Made by a program: the position numbers and the translations under genes. Positions 1 through 7,633 of a stretch of DNA of 64,000 nt are shown in pieces. A model generated the notes under the pieces. That model did not search any database and was not told where the DNA came from. It worked only from the letters and a program-made list of their open reading frames with translations. Position 1 is the first letter of the stretch. Each line of letters opens with the position of its first letter. Origin of the DNA: Palsa-504 sp963795795 (GTDB taxonomy: Bacteria; Actinomycetota; Actinomycetes; Streptosporangiales; Streptosporangiaceae); NCBI GenBank assembly GCA_963795795.1, contig CAWCJS010000011.1, positions 170,913-234,912 of the forward strand, read 5' to 3'.

Positions 1-297
1 CGCGCCGGTCGCCGCGTAGATGGCCAGGTGCATCGGCGTCTCGGTGGACGGCGTTTCCTGGTTGCCGCGCCCGGCCTCGTCCGTGAGCTCGGCGCCGGCC
101 GACGTGACCAGGCAGACGTCGGCGGGCCGCATGTCCAGGTAGCCGATCCCGGACGGGGTGATCGCCACCACGTCACCCACGCGCACGCTCATATTGCCTG
201 CGCTGCCGACGGCCAGCCCGTCGTCAAGCAGGCGTGCACTGTAGGTGACGAGCTGCGCGCGAGCCGCCTGCAGCTCGTCGGAATCCGTGGCATACAC
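1..297 (-). CDS. Class II aldolase/adducin family protein (N-terminal part, runs off the window)
   Basis: The 99 visible residues form the N-terminal third of a class II (zinc) aldolase such as L-fuculose-phosphate or L-ribulose-phosphate aldolase/epimerase. Visible family motifs are GSAGNMSVR (the phosphate-binding GNxS loop), ITPSGIGY and ETPSTETPMHLAIY, all in the usual order and spacing. The zinc-binding histidine pair should lie beyond the window edge. A GTG start at 297 fits the usual length before the GNxS loop; the ATG at 293 is in another frame. It is transcribed divergently from the TetR gene at 397, so that regulator may control it (inference). The sugar-phosphate substrate cannot be told from this part. 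Confidence 0.8.
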   Translation of the reverse strand, partial: MYATDSDELQAARAQLVTYSARLLDDGLAVGSAGNMSVRVGDVVAITPSGIGYLDMRPADVCLVTSAGAELTDEAGRGNQETPSTETPMHLAIYAATGA

Positions 298-396
298 TTA
301 GCTCGGATGTTAGACGGACGTCCGACAAAAAACTAGCAGGCTTAGCTCGGTGAGCCCGCGGTCGTCTCCGGCAGGCCGCCGAGGTGCGGGAGGCTC

Positions 397-1938
397 ATGC
401 CGAAGATCGTCGACTGGGACGCCCGGCGGGACGAGATCTTGTCCGCTACCTGGCGGGTGATCGCGCGCGACGGCATCACCGGAGCCACCATCAGGGCCAT
501 CGCCCGCGAGGCCGACTGCTCGCGCGGCATCCTGGCCCACTACTTCGACGACAAGGCCGACATCCTCGGCTCGGCGCTCGTGATGTCCCACCGCCGGGTG
601 GTGGCGCGGATGGAGGCCAGGGCGGCCGGGCTGGCCGGGCTCGACGCGCTCCGCGTGATCATGCTCGAGGCGCTGCCGCTGGACGACCAGCGCGATCTCG
701 AGGCCCAGATCGAGATCAGCTTCTGGGGCCGGGCGCTGGGCAACCCGGAGCTGCGCAGGCTCCAGCACGCGGAGTTCGACCGCTTCGCCGAACGACTGCG
801 CGGCCATCTCGCCCAGGCGGGCGCCCGCGGCGAGCTGCGCGACGGCGTGGACCTCGCGCTGGCCGCCCACCAGCTGCTCGTCCTGATCGACGGGCTCAGC
901 GCCGAGCGCGTGCTCTACCCGGACCGGGTCACCCCGGCCCGCCAGCGGCAGATGCTCGATGAGCTGCTCGACAGCCTGCGCGCCCGGTCCGATGCGCGCG
1001 TTAGATTACGTGGTTGTGGTAGTCCGGACTTAATCACAAGCGAGGGGAGGCTGACCGTGGCGTTGCCCTACGATTCCGCGGCTAAGTTCCAGGAGTACGC
1101 CCACCCGGAGATGATCGTGTCGACCGAGTGGGTAGCGGCGCACCTTGACGACCCCGGCCTGGTCGTGGCCGAGTCCGACGAGGACGTGCTGCTGTACGAG
1201 ACCGGCCACGTCCCCGGTGCGGTCAAACTCGACTGGCACACCGAACTCAACGACCCGGTCACCCGCGACTACGTCGACGGGGCCGGCTTCGCCCGGCTGA
1301 TGGCGGAGAAGGGGATCGGCAGGGACACCACGCTGGTCCTGTACGGCGACAAGAACAACTGGTGGGCGGCGTACGCGCTGTGGGTCTGCTCCCTGTTCGG
1401 GCACCCCGACGTGCGCCTGATGGACGGCGGGCGAGCCAAGTGGATCGCCGAGGGACGCCCGCTCAGCACCGACGTCCCTTCCCGTCCGCAGGTGGATTAC
1501 CCGGTCATCGAGCGCGACGACAAGCAGATCCGCGCGTTCCAGGATCAGGTCCTGGCCCACCTGGGCCAGCCGCTGGTCGACGTCCGCTCACCCGGGGAGT
1601 ACACCGGCGAGCTGCTGCACATGCCCGATTACCCGCAGGAGGGCGCGCTGCGCGGCGGGCACATCCCCGGAGCCAAGAGCATCCCGTGGGCGCGGGCGGC
1701 CGCCGAGGACGCCACCTTCCGCACCCGCGCCGAACTCGAGGGCATCTACCGCGACGGCGCCGGGCTGGGCCCGGACGACGACATCGTGGTCTACTGCCGC
1801 ATCGGCGAGCGGTCCAGCCACACCTGGTTCGTCCTGCATCACCTGCTCGGCTACCCGCACGTGCGCAACTACGACGGGTCGTGGACGGAATGGGGGAACA
1901 GCGTCCGGGTGCCCATCACCCGCGGGGACAGCCCGTGA
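397..1938 (+). CDS. TetR regulator reading through in frame into the SseA sulfurtransferase (513-aa open frame)
   Basis: Residues 1-about 200 are a complete TetR/AcrR regulator: an N-terminal helix-turn-helix (about residues 10-55, with TGATIRAIAREADCSRGILAHYF-type recognition helix) and a BetI-like ligand domain ending near DELLDSLRARSD. No stop follows. The frame runs through a low-GC, promoter-like stretch (about 1000-1040) straight into the sulfurtransferase, giving a 513-residue fusion. A TAG stop sits at 1002-1004 in another frame, just where a TetR gene would normally end, so one small indel would separate the two genes. I think two proteins are made and the read-through is a lost stop, a frameshift or a sequence error; a true fusion cannot be excluded. 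It is divergent from the aldolase gene. Confidence 0.6.
   Translation: MPKIVDWDARRDEILSATWRVIARDGITGATIRAIAREADCSRGILAHYFDDKADILGSALVMSHRRVVARMEARAAGLAGLDALRVIMLEALPLDDQRDLEAQIEISFWGRALGNPELRRLQHAEFDRFAERLRGHLAQAGARGELRDGVDLALAAHQLLVLIDGLSAERVLYPDRVTPARQRQMLDELLDSLRARSDARVRLRGCGSPDLITSEGRLTVALPYDSAAKFQEYAHPEMIVSTEWVAAHLDDPGLVVAESDEDVLLYETGHVPGAVKLDWHTELNDPVTRDYVDGAGFARLMAEKGIGRDTTLVLYGDKNNWWAAYALWVCSLFGHPDVRLMDGGRAKWIAEGRPLSTDVPSRPQVDYPVIERDDKQIRAFQDQVLAHLGQPLVDVRSPGEYTGELLHMPDYPQEGALRGGHIPGAKSIPWARAAAEDATFRTRAELEGIYRDGAGLGPDDDIVVYCRIGERSSHTWFVLHHLLGYPHVRNYDGSWTEWGNSVRVPITRGDSP
1057..1938 (+). CDS. sseA: Thiosulfate/3-mercaptopyruvate sulfurtransferase SseA
   Basis: A 293-aa tandem-rhodanese protein that moves sulfane sulfur from thiosulfate or 3-mercaptopyruvate to an acceptor through an active-site persulfide. 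The N-terminal inactive rhodanese domain covers about residues 15-145 (LYGDKNNWWAAYALW), the catalytic domain about 165-285, with Cys247 in CRIGERSSHTWFVL. Length and sequence closely follow mycobacterial SseA, including the start region ALPYDSAAKFQEYAHPE. The GTG at 1057 is chosen because it matches the family start and has GGGGAGG 6 nt upstream. Its stop overlaps the sufE GTG start (GTGA), so the two are coupled, as in mycobacteria. The odd point is that the upstream TetR frame is open into it. Confidence 0.9.
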   Translation: MALPYDSAAKFQEYAHPEMIVSTEWVAAHLDDPGLVVAESDEDVLLYETGHVPGAVKLDWHTELNDPVTRDYVDGAGFARLMAEKGIGRDTTLVLYGDKNNWWAAYALWVCSLFGHPDVRLMDGGRAKWIAEGRPLSTDVPSRPQVDYPVIERDDKQIRAFQDQVLAHLGQPLVDVRSPGEYTGELLHMPDYPQEGALRGGHIPGAKSIPWARAAAEDATFRTRAELEGIYRDGAGLGPDDDIVVYCRIGERSSHTWFVLHHLLGYPHVRNYDGSWTEWGNSVRVPITRGDSP

Positions 1939-2372
1939 CCGCTGGCACGCTCAATCCCCGGCTGCAGGAGATCGTCGACGACTTCAACGCCGTGTCGGGC
2001 CGGGACCGGCTCCAGCTGCTGCTGGAGTACTCCCAGGAGCTGCCCGCCCTGCCCGACCGGTACACCGAGGACCCAGCGCTCCTGGAGCCCGTGCCGGAAT
2101 GCCAGACGCCGCTGTTTCTCGCCGTCGAGGTCGACCCGGACGCGACGGTTCACCTGTTCTTCCAGGCGCCTGCCGAAGCGCCGACCACGCGGGGCTTCGC
2201 CAGCATCCTGCACGCGGGGCTTGACGGGCTTGACGCCGACGAGGTCCTGGCCACCCCGGCCGAGTTCTCCGGCCAGCTCGGGCTGGCTGACCTGGTGAGC
2301 CCGCTGCGGCTGCGCGGGATGGCGGCGATGCTGGCCCGGATCAAGCGCCAGGTCCGCGACAAGCGCGGCTGA
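1935..2372 (+). CDS. sufE: SufE-family cysteine desulfuration protein
   Basis: A 145-aa SufE/CsdE-like sulfur acceptor. The acceptor cysteine is in PVPECQTPLFLAVEV, at about residue 56, followed by the family core with HLFFQAPAEAPTTRGFASIL and a C-terminal helix with PLRLRGMAAMLARIKRQV. SufE proteins take persulfide sulfur from a desulfurase and pass it to Fe-S or other sulfur pathways. The GTG start overlaps the sseA stop by four bases (GTGA), which implies translational coupling and suggests that here SseA is the sulfur donor partner (inference from the conserved sseA-sufE pairing). A start inside the overlap is preferred because longer frames upstream would lie antisense-phase within sseA. 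Confidence 0.88.
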   Translation: MTAGTLNPRLQEIVDDFNAVSGRDRLQLLLEYSQELPALPDRYTEDPALLEPVPECQTPLFLAVEVDPDATVHLFFQAPAEAPTTRGFASILHAGLDGLDADEVLATPAEFSGQLGLADLVSPLRLRGMAAMLARIKRQVRDKRG

Positions 2373-2425
2373 CGGCGTACCTGGCCAGCGCGGCGAGCTC
2401 GGCCGACGCGGCGCGGGCGGCGTGG

Positions 2426-2590
2426 TCACCGGTGTGCGCAAACTGCGTACGCAGGCTGGCCCAGCGCCGAGCTGGACCCGGCGACCAGCCGCGACGTTGG
2501 TCCGAGAGTGTCGACCCAGCGCCTGGCTTGCGGCTCGTACCGTTCCCCGGCCCAGGCGAGCAGGTCGGTTACGGACCGTTCCGTGGTCAC
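2426..2590 (-). pseudogene. Possible degenerate gene remnant in the sufE-grpB gap
   Basis: The 389-nt gap 2373-2761 holds no intact gene. A 54-codon minus-strand frame here has fair G/C third-position bias for its first two thirds (DLLAWAGERYEPQARRWVDT), and after a change of frame the reading continues as QFAHTGDHAARAASAELAALARYAV down to about 2375. This looks like a broken coding remnant rather than random sequence, but I do not recognise the family and there is no good ribosome site. Little weight should be placed on it. Confidence 0.2.
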
Positions 2591-2761
2591 GTGCGGCTGA
2601 GCCCGGCCACTGAGGAGATCGTCATCGGTAGCTCCACCACGTCCAACGCTGCTGGATGATCAGCTACCGTAAGCGTGCCGGAGCGCGCGGAAATGGTCAG
2701 TCACACGGCATACAGGGTTCGTGTCAGCTCGCGGACACGGCTGCGGCCCTACAGTGGGCCG

Positions 2762-3307
2762 GTGATCACCGTGGCCGACTACGACCCCGCTTGGCCCGAG
2801 CGCTTCGAGAGCTTGCGAGCTGAGTACGCCGCGGCCATGGCCGCGGCTGGGGTCCCCGTCGTGGCGATCGAGCACGTCGGGAGTACTTCGGTGCCCGGAC
2901 TGGCGGCCAAGCCGGTCATCGACGTGGACATCGTGGTTCAAGCCGCGGACGTGGTGGCGGCGAGCGGCGTCCTGACCTCGCTGGGGTTCACTCCGCAAGG
3001 GGATCTGGGCATCCCGCAGCGCTGGGCCTTCCGGGCGCCCGCACGGCTTGCGCGAACCAACACCTACGTGATCGTGGACGGCTGCCTGTCGCTGCGCAAC
3101 CACCTGGCTGTCCGCGACGTGCTCCGCGCCGATCAGGGGTTGCGAGACGAATACGCGGCCGTGAAGAAGCAGGCCGGGGCCCGCCTGGACGACATCGACG
3201 AGTACGTCGAAGCCAAGAACGACATCGTGCTGAAGATCCTGGCCGCAGCCGGGCTGACCGAAGCCGAACGCGCGGCAATCGCGGGTAACCAGCTACCTGG
3301 CTCATGA
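2762..3307 (+). CDS. GrpB family protein (UPF0157, nucleotidyltransferase fold)
   Basis: A 181-aa GrpB-like protein. The diagnostic core IEHVGSTSVPGLAAKPVIDVDI resembles the nucleotidyltransferase GS...D.D active-site pattern (GSTSVPG then DVDI), followed by a C-terminal helical part (DEYVEAKNDIVLKIL). The biochemical role of the family is not settled; it is predicted to transfer nucleotides. The GTG at 2762 is preferred, giving VITVADYDPAWPERFE, the usual N-terminus; a longer version from 2675 adds 29 residues with no family match. No strong ribosome site is seen. It stands alone between sufE and the ammonium transporter, so context adds nothing. Confidence 0.85.
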   Translation: MITVADYDPAWPERFESLRAEYAAAMAAAGVPVVAIEHVGSTSVPGLAAKPVIDVDIVVQAADVVAASGVLTSLGFTPQGDLGIPQRWAFRAPARLARTNTYVIVDGCLSLRNHLAVRDVLRADQGLRDEYAAVKKQAGARLDDIDEYVEAKNDIVLKILAAAGLTEAERAAIAGNQLPGS

Positions 3308-3395
3308 CGAGTTACCGATCTAGGGCGCGCAGGTCGGCAATGGGCTACGGTGATCAAATGCCGCGGCAAAGGCGCCGCGTTCATTGGAGGCTGGC

Positions 3396-4667
3396 ATGCA
3401 CATCAATGCTGGTGACACCGCCTGGATGCTGACCTCGACAGCCCTGGTCTTCTTCATGATGCCGGGGCTGGCGCTGTTCTACGGGGGCCTGGTCGGCGCG
3501 AAGAACGTGATCGCGACGATGGTTCAGTCCTTCGTGGCGATCGGCGTGATCAGCTTGCTGTGGGTAATCCTTGGGTACTCGCTGGCGTTCGGCGCAGATC
3601 ACGGCGGGGTGATCGGCAGCCTGCAGTGGGTGATGCTGCGCGGGGTCAACGGAACGCCGAACAGTTACGCCCCCACGATCCCGTCGCTGGTGTACATGGC
3701 GTTCCAGATGATGTTCGCCGTCATCACCCCGGCGCTCATCGCCGGGGCGTTTAGCGAGCGGATGCGCTTCCGCGGCTACCTGGTCTTCATCGGCCTATGG
3801 TCGCTCCTCGTCTACAGCCCGTTCGCGCACGCCGAGTGGGGCGGGGGGTTTCTTGGCTCCGGCGGCCTGCACGCGATCGACTTCGCCGGGGGCTCGGTCG
3901 TCCATGAGCTGGCGGGCGCGGCGGCGCTCGCCACCGCCATCTACCTGAGGAGAAACCACCCGCTGGATCGGCCGCACAGCGTGCCGCTGGTGCTGCTCGG
4001 CGCCGGGACCTTGTGGTTCGGCTGGTTCGGCTTCAACGCGGGCAGCGCGTTGTCCGCCGGGCAGGTCGCCGGCTACGCGCTGGTGAACACCCAGCTAGGG
4101 GCCTGCACCGCGATGCTCGCCTGGATGGGCATCGAGTGGTGGCGCCGCCGCAAGCCATCGGGCACGGGCATTGCGGCCGGTGCCGTCGCTGGCCTGGCCG
4201 CGATCACCCCGGCGTCCGGTTACGTGCAGCCGTGGGCGGCGATCATCATCGGCGCCGCGGCCGGCCTGCTCTGCTACGGCGCGGTTCACCTGAAGGACAT
4301 ATTCCACTACGACGACTCCCTCGACGTGGTCGGCGTCCACATGGTGGGCGGGGCGATCGGGGTCGTGCTCACCGGCGTGTTCGCCAGTCTCGCCGTGAAC
4401 GCCGCCGGCGAGGCCGGGGGCTGGACCCAGCTCGGCCGCCAGGCGGTGCTGGCCGTCGTCGGTATCGCGTACCCGTTCGTCATGACCTGGATCATCCTGT
4501 GGGTCACCGACCGCACCGTGGGACTGGGGGTAAGTCCCGGAGACGAGGAAGCCGGCCTCGATCTCAGCGAGCACGGCGAGGTCGCCTACCAACCGGCAGA
4601 AGCGGCGGGCATGACAAGCAACAGCATGGTGGCCCCTCCCGGCGCGCCGTATGCAACCGAAGCCTAG
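3396..4667 (+). CDS. amt: Ammonium transporter Amt
   Basis: A 423-aa Amt/Mep/Rh channel for ammonium uptake, with about eleven membrane segments. Hallmarks are GGLVGAKN in the first helices, DFAGGSVVHELAG with the first pore histidine, the signature LWFGWFGFNAGSAL, and VHMVGGAIG with the second pore histidine. The cytosolic tail (after about residue 375) is short and ends in a flexible Ala/Pro stretch. The ATG at 3396 has GGAGG 5 nt upstream and puts the first helix at the right distance; the ATG at 3384 would precede that ribosome site. No glnB/glnK follows, which is unusual for amt in actinomycetes, where amtB-glnK-glnD is common; so this is a stand-alone paralogue. Confidence 0.93.
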   Translation: MHINAGDTAWMLTSTALVFFMMPGLALFYGGLVGAKNVIATMVQSFVAIGVISLLWVILGYSLAFGADHGGVIGSLQWVMLRGVNGTPNSYAPTIPSLVYMAFQMMFAVITPALIAGAFSERMRFRGYLVFIGLWSLLVYSPFAHAEWGGGFLGSGGLHAIDFAGGSVVHELAGAAALATAIYLRRNHPLDRPHSVPLVLLGAGTLWFGWFGFNAGSALSAGQVAGYALVNTQLGACTAMLAWMGIEWWRRRKPSGTGIAAGAVAGLAAITPASGYVQPWAAIIIGAAAGLLCYGAVHLKDIFHYDDSLDVVGVHMVGGAIGVVLTGVFASLAVNAAGEAGGWTQLGRQAVLAVVGIAYPFVMTWIILWVTDRTVGLGVSPGDEEAGLDLSEHGEVAYQPAEAAGMTSNSMVAPPGAPYATEA

Positions 4668-4814
4668 TAAGCCAGCCGGCTTGACCGGCCAGTGGTGCTT
4701 GTAGGCATTTTCCTGCGCGGCGGAGTGTCGGCGGCGATTTCGCGCCGGGCGCCGGGTCTATATATGTGGGCCAGCGCGTTGCTGGCGTCGGCGCGGGAGA
4801 GTTTGAGGTAGCGG
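4668..4814. promoter_or_regulatory. amt-sigG gap: weak hairpin and sigG leader
   Basis: Just after the amt stop there is a short inverted repeat (GCCGG, 5-nt loop, CCGGC) that might act as a weak terminator. The rest leads to sigG and contains the only A/T-rich stretch here (TCTATATATG near 4757), a possible promoter element. The sigG ribosome site GAGG lies 6 nt before its ATG. Confidence 0.3.
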
Positions 4815-5789
4815 ATGACGGTCAGCGAGGATTTCGCCGGTCTCACTGGCCAGTTCCGGGGTGAATTGCTGGCTCACTGCTATCGGATGCTGGGCTCGGC
4901 CGGTGAGGCCGAGGATCTGGTGCAGGAGACATACCTGCGGGCGTGGCGGTCGTTTGACGGGTTTGAGGGCCGAGCGTCGGTACGGACCTGGCTATACCGG
5001 ATCGCGACCAACGTGTGCCTGACCGCGATCGAGCGCCGGAGCCGCCGACCGCTGCCGTCCGGGCTGGGTGCGCCGACGGAGGACCCGGGGGCGTCCTTGG
5101 TGGCGGGGCCGGAGATGGCGTGGCTGCAGCCGTTTCCCGGCACCTTGCTGGCCGGGGAGCGCGAGGATCCGGCGGCGGTGGCGGTGTCGCGGGCAGGTAT
5201 CCGGCTGGCCTTTGTCGCGGCGCTGCAATACCTGACCGCCAAGCAGCGCGCGGTGCTGATCCTGCGCGACGTGCTCGAGTGGCCGGCCGCCGAGGTGGCG
5301 GATCTGCTGGGCACGACCACCACCGCGGTGAACAGCAGCCTGCGGCGGGCCCGGGCCCAGCTAGCGCAGGCGCTGCCCGCCGAAGACGAGCTTGCCGAGC
5401 CCGCCGAACCGGAGCGGCGGGCGCTGCTGGACCGGTTCGCCGCGGCCATCGAGGAGGCCGACGCCACCGCGCTGGCCGAGCTGCTGCGGGAGGATATCGC
5501 GCTGGAGATGCCCCCGATACTGACCTGGTTCACCGGTCGGCCGGCCGTTGCGGGCTTCATCGCGTCGCACTTTCTCATCGAGCCCGGATGGCTCCGGCCG
5601 GTTCCGGTCACGGCGAACGGGCAGCCAGCGTTCGCGGTCTACCAGCGCGAACCAGGCGGGGGATATCACGCGCACGCCGTGCTGGTGCTCACGGTCACCA
5701 GGACCGGGATCGCGCGGATCGTCAGCTTCCAGAACCCTGGCCTGTTCGGATCGTTCGGCCTGCCGCAGGAGTACCAGGCCGGGGCCTGA
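4815..5789 (+). CDS. sigG: ECF RNA polymerase sigma factor, SigG-type with C-terminal SnoaL-like domain
   Basis: A 324-aa alternative sigma factor. Region 2 spans about residues 10-80 (LLAHCYRMLGSAGEAEDLVQETYLRAW, then RASVRTWLYRIATNVCL), region 4 about 130-190 (FVAALQYLTAKQRAVLILRDV, helix-turn-helix around EVADLLGTTTTAVNSSLRRAR). After region 4 comes an NTF2/SnoaL-like domain (about 200-320), as in mycobacterial SigG and other long ECF groups, where it replaces a separate anti-sigma factor in control of activity (family knowledge). The proline/tryptophan-rich linker MAWLQPFPGTLL is typical of SigG. No anti-sigma gene is next to it. The SDR gene downstream could be a target or simply a neighbour. 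Confidence 0.9.
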   Translation: MTVSEDFAGLTGQFRGELLAHCYRMLGSAGEAEDLVQETYLRAWRSFDGFEGRASVRTWLYRIATNVCLTAIERRSRRPLPSGLGAPTEDPGASLVAGPEMAWLQPFPGTLLAGEREDPAAVAVSRAGIRLAFVAALQYLTAKQRAVLILRDVLEWPAAEVADLLGTTTTAVNSSLRRARAQLAQALPAEDELAEPAEPERRALLDRFAAAIEEADATALAELLREDIALEMPPILTWFTGRPAVAGFIASHFLIEPGWLRPVPVTANGQPAFAVYQREPGGGYHAHAVLVLTVTRTGIARIVSFQNPGLFGSFGLPQEYQAGA

Positions 5790-5835
5790 TCCGGCACGCG
5801 GCGCAGGGCGGTCCGCGGCGATTTTCGCGAATCGA

Positions 5836-5851
5836 GCTGGTCTATACCAGT
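5836..5851. promoter_or_regulatory. DasR/GntR-HutC-like operator upstream of the SDR gene
   Basis: GCTGGTCTATACCAGT is a near-perfect inverted repeat (CTGGT, CTAT, ACCAG). It differs at few positions from the known DasR-responsive element ACTGGTCTAGACCAGT, the site type bound by GntR/HutC regulators that sense amino-sugar phosphates. It lies 41 nt before the ATG of the SDR gene, a sensible operator position. Which regulator binds it is inferred. Confidence 0.5.
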
Positions 5852-5891
5852 AGGCCGCCAGAAAGGGCGGCGCGGAATCGGAGGAACAGAC

Positions 5892-6617
5892 ATGACGATC
5901 GCCGACAAGACCGTCCTGGTGACCGGGGCCAATCGCGGCATCGGGCAGGCGCTGGTCGAAGAAGCCCTCGCCAGAGGCGCAAAGCGGGTGTACGCCGGCA
6001 CGCGCCACCCCCTTACCCACCCGGACGGGCGCGTCACGCCCCTGACCCTGGACGTGACCGACGCCGCGCAGATTCAGGCGGCTGCCGATCAGGTCGATTC
6101 TCTCGACGTCCTCATCAACAACGCCGGCATCGCGCAGTTCGATGACCTGAGCGATCGAGCCATGCTCGATCAGCATCTGGCCGTCAACCTCTTCGGCCCC
6201 TACGGCGTCATCCAGGCCTTCCTGCCGCTGCTGACTCGTTCTCGGGGAGCCATCGTCAACAACGTGTCGACGATGGCCGTCGCCCCCCTGCCGCTCACTC
6301 CGGCCTACGCGATCTCCAAGGCGGCCGCGTTCAACCTGACGCAATCGCTGCGCGCTCTGCTGGCCGGACGGGGCGTGCGCGTGCATGCCGTCCTGACCGG
6401 GCCCACCGACACCGACATGACCCGGGGCTTCGACATACCGAAGGCCTCCCCCGAGTCCGTCGCACGCGCGATCTTCGACGGAGTGGATAACGGGGAAGAG
6501 GACATCTTCCCCGATCCCGCGTCACGGTCCCTGGCCGAGAGCTGGCGCAGCGGGGCGGTCAAGGCGCTCGAGCGCGAGAATGCGGCGTTCGTCGCAGCAG
6601 GGCCCGCCGCGGCGTAG
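5892..6617 (+). CDS. Short-chain dehydrogenase/reductase (SDR)
   Basis: A 241-aa classical SDR. Visible: nucleotide-binding TGANRGIGQAL (residues about 10-20), LDVLINNAGIAQF (NNAG motif), catalytic Ser in IVNNVSTMAV, and YAISKAAAFNLTQSL with the catalytic Tyr-x3-Lys. The TGxxxGIG form and an Asp after the second strand (LTLDVTD) suggest NADP(H) use, but this is not certain. It is preceded by GGAGG 7 nt before the ATG and by a GntR/DasR-like operator. Its last codons run into a truncated F420-dependent oxidoreductase, so the 3' flank has been rearranged; the C-terminal tail (VAAGPAAA) may itself be affected. Substrate unknown. Confidence 0.88.
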   Translation: MTIADKTVLVTGANRGIGQALVEEALARGAKRVYAGTRHPLTHPDGRVTPLTLDVTDAAQIQAAADQVDSLDVLINNAGIAQFDDLSDRAMLDQHLAVNLFGPYGVIQAFLPLLTRSRGAIVNNVSTMAVAPLPLTPAYAISKAAAFNLTQSLRALLAGRGVRVHAVLTGPTDTDMTRGFDIPKASPESVARAIFDGVDNGEEDIFPDPASRSLAESWRSGAVKALERENAAFVAAGPAAA

Positions 6618-6838
6618 CCCACCCGGACTGGTACTACAACCTCAAGGCCAACCCCAGGATCACGGTCGAGGTGGGTACCCAGACGTTCACGGTCCTGGCG
6701 GAGGAGCTGGACAGCACCGCCCGCGCCGGGCTGTGGCCGAAGCTGGTCTCGGAGCACCCTTCCGTCGGCGAATTCCAGACCAGGACCACGCGGCAGATTC
6801 CGGTATTCAGGCTGACCCGCCTAGGAGTAACGCCATGA
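6611..6838 (+). pseudogene. Truncated F420H2-dependent (DDN-type) nitroreductase remnant
   Basis: The frame reads GVAHPDWYYNLKANPRITVE and on to EFQTRTTRQIPVFRL, then a stop at 6838. This is the C-terminal half of the deazaflavin (F420)-dependent nitroreductase/DDN family, in which HPxWYxNLxANPxVTVE and ERxTxRxIPVxxL are hallmarks. The N-terminal half, with most F420-binding residues, is absent: the frame emerges directly out of the 3' end of the SDR gene with no start codon of its own. A deletion joining the two genes is the simplest reading. Its stop overlaps the next gene's ATG (ATGA), so it may still couple translation to the membrane protein downstream. Confidence 0.75.
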
Positions 6839-7536
6839 CCGCTCAGATCACATCTGCTCGCGCGGATCGGGTCAGACACCGGAGGGCGGTCAGCCTGACC
6901 GCGCTGGCGGGTATCGGCTACGCCGCAGCCTGGATCATCAGCCAGTCGGTGGGCGCGCCGAACCCGAGCGTGGCCGCGTCCGGCAGCCAGGTGGTGGCGG
7001 CGTATGCCGGGCGCAGCGGGCCGAGCCTGGCCATGTTTGCCCTCGCCGAGGGCGCCGCCGCGATTGCCCTGGTGGCCGTGATGACCGCGGCGGCGCGTGC
7101 CGCCCGCCGCGGCGGGCAGGCCCGAGCCGGACTGGGCGCCGCCGCCTTCGGGATCGCCGTGGCAACGGTCTCCTGGGCAGAGCTGGCCTTGGGTACCTGG
7201 CTGATCAGCGGACTGGTGCCGGATCGGCGGACCGCCACGGCCGGGGCCGTCTACCAGGCGATCAACCGGATGGACGGGGCGAAGATGTTCCTGCTGGGCG
7301 CGATGGCTCTGGCTATCTCCCAGCTGGCCTGGCGCTCACCCATTCTGCCTCGTTGGCTGGCGCCCCTGGGGTCCCTGCTGGCCGCAGCCCTGGTGACGTC
7401 CGGGCTGGGTTACCTGCTTCTCATGCCGGGCCTGGCCTCGGCGGTGTACGTGTCCGGGGTCCTACTGCTGATATTCGTCGCTGCCACAGGAATAGCCCTG
7501 CGCAGCCGCGACGTCGATGGCAAGCGGGCGCGCTGA
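6835..7536 (+). CDS. Membrane protein of unknown function (about six helices)
   Basis: A 233-aa integral membrane protein with hydrophobic helices at about residues 20-42, 60-85, 100-125, 150-170, 178-200 and 203-224, and short charged ends. It looks like the DUF4386-type or related actinobacterial membrane families, but I cannot name it with certainty. The ATG at 6835 overlaps the stop of the truncated DDN-type gene (ATGA) and has AGGAG about 8 nt upstream. It ends 100 nt before the convergent glycosyltransferase gene, across a set of palindromes. Confidence 0.7.
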   Translation: MTAQITSARADRVRHRRAVSLTALAGIGYAAAWIISQSVGAPNPSVAASGSQVVAAYAGRSGPSLAMFALAEGAAAIALVAVMTAAARAARRGGQARAGLGAAAFGIAVATVSWAELALGTWLISGLVPDRRTATAGAVYQAINRMDGAKMFLLGAMALAISQLAWRSPILPRWLAPLGSLLAAALVTSGLGYLLLMPGLASAVYVSGVLLLIFVAATGIALRSRDVDGKRAR

Positions 7537-7565
7537 CCAGCCGAAATCCCCTTAGCCTGCACGCT

Positions 7566-7616
7566 GGCACGGCCGCGGTGCCGCGTTTCCGCGGAAACGT
7601 TTCGCGCAATTGCGCG
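7566..7616. terminator. Three consecutive palindromes between convergent genes (likely two-way terminator)
   Basis: Three hairpin-forming repeats lie side by side between two convergent genes: GGCAC/GTGCC around a 7-nt loop (7566-7582), the perfect 16-nt palindrome CGTTTCCGCGGAAACG (7584-7599), and the perfect 14-nt palindrome CGCGCAATTGCGCG (7603-7616). No U-run follows, so this is either a hairpin-type actinobacterial terminator or a cluster of protein-binding sites. Confidence 0.55.
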
Positions 7617-7633
7617 GAGCGCGGGAACGGCGA

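Noticed and set aside
2432..2659. Plus-strand small frames after sufE
   Set aside because: Low-complexity Arg/Pro sequences; the minus strand looks more coding, though broken.
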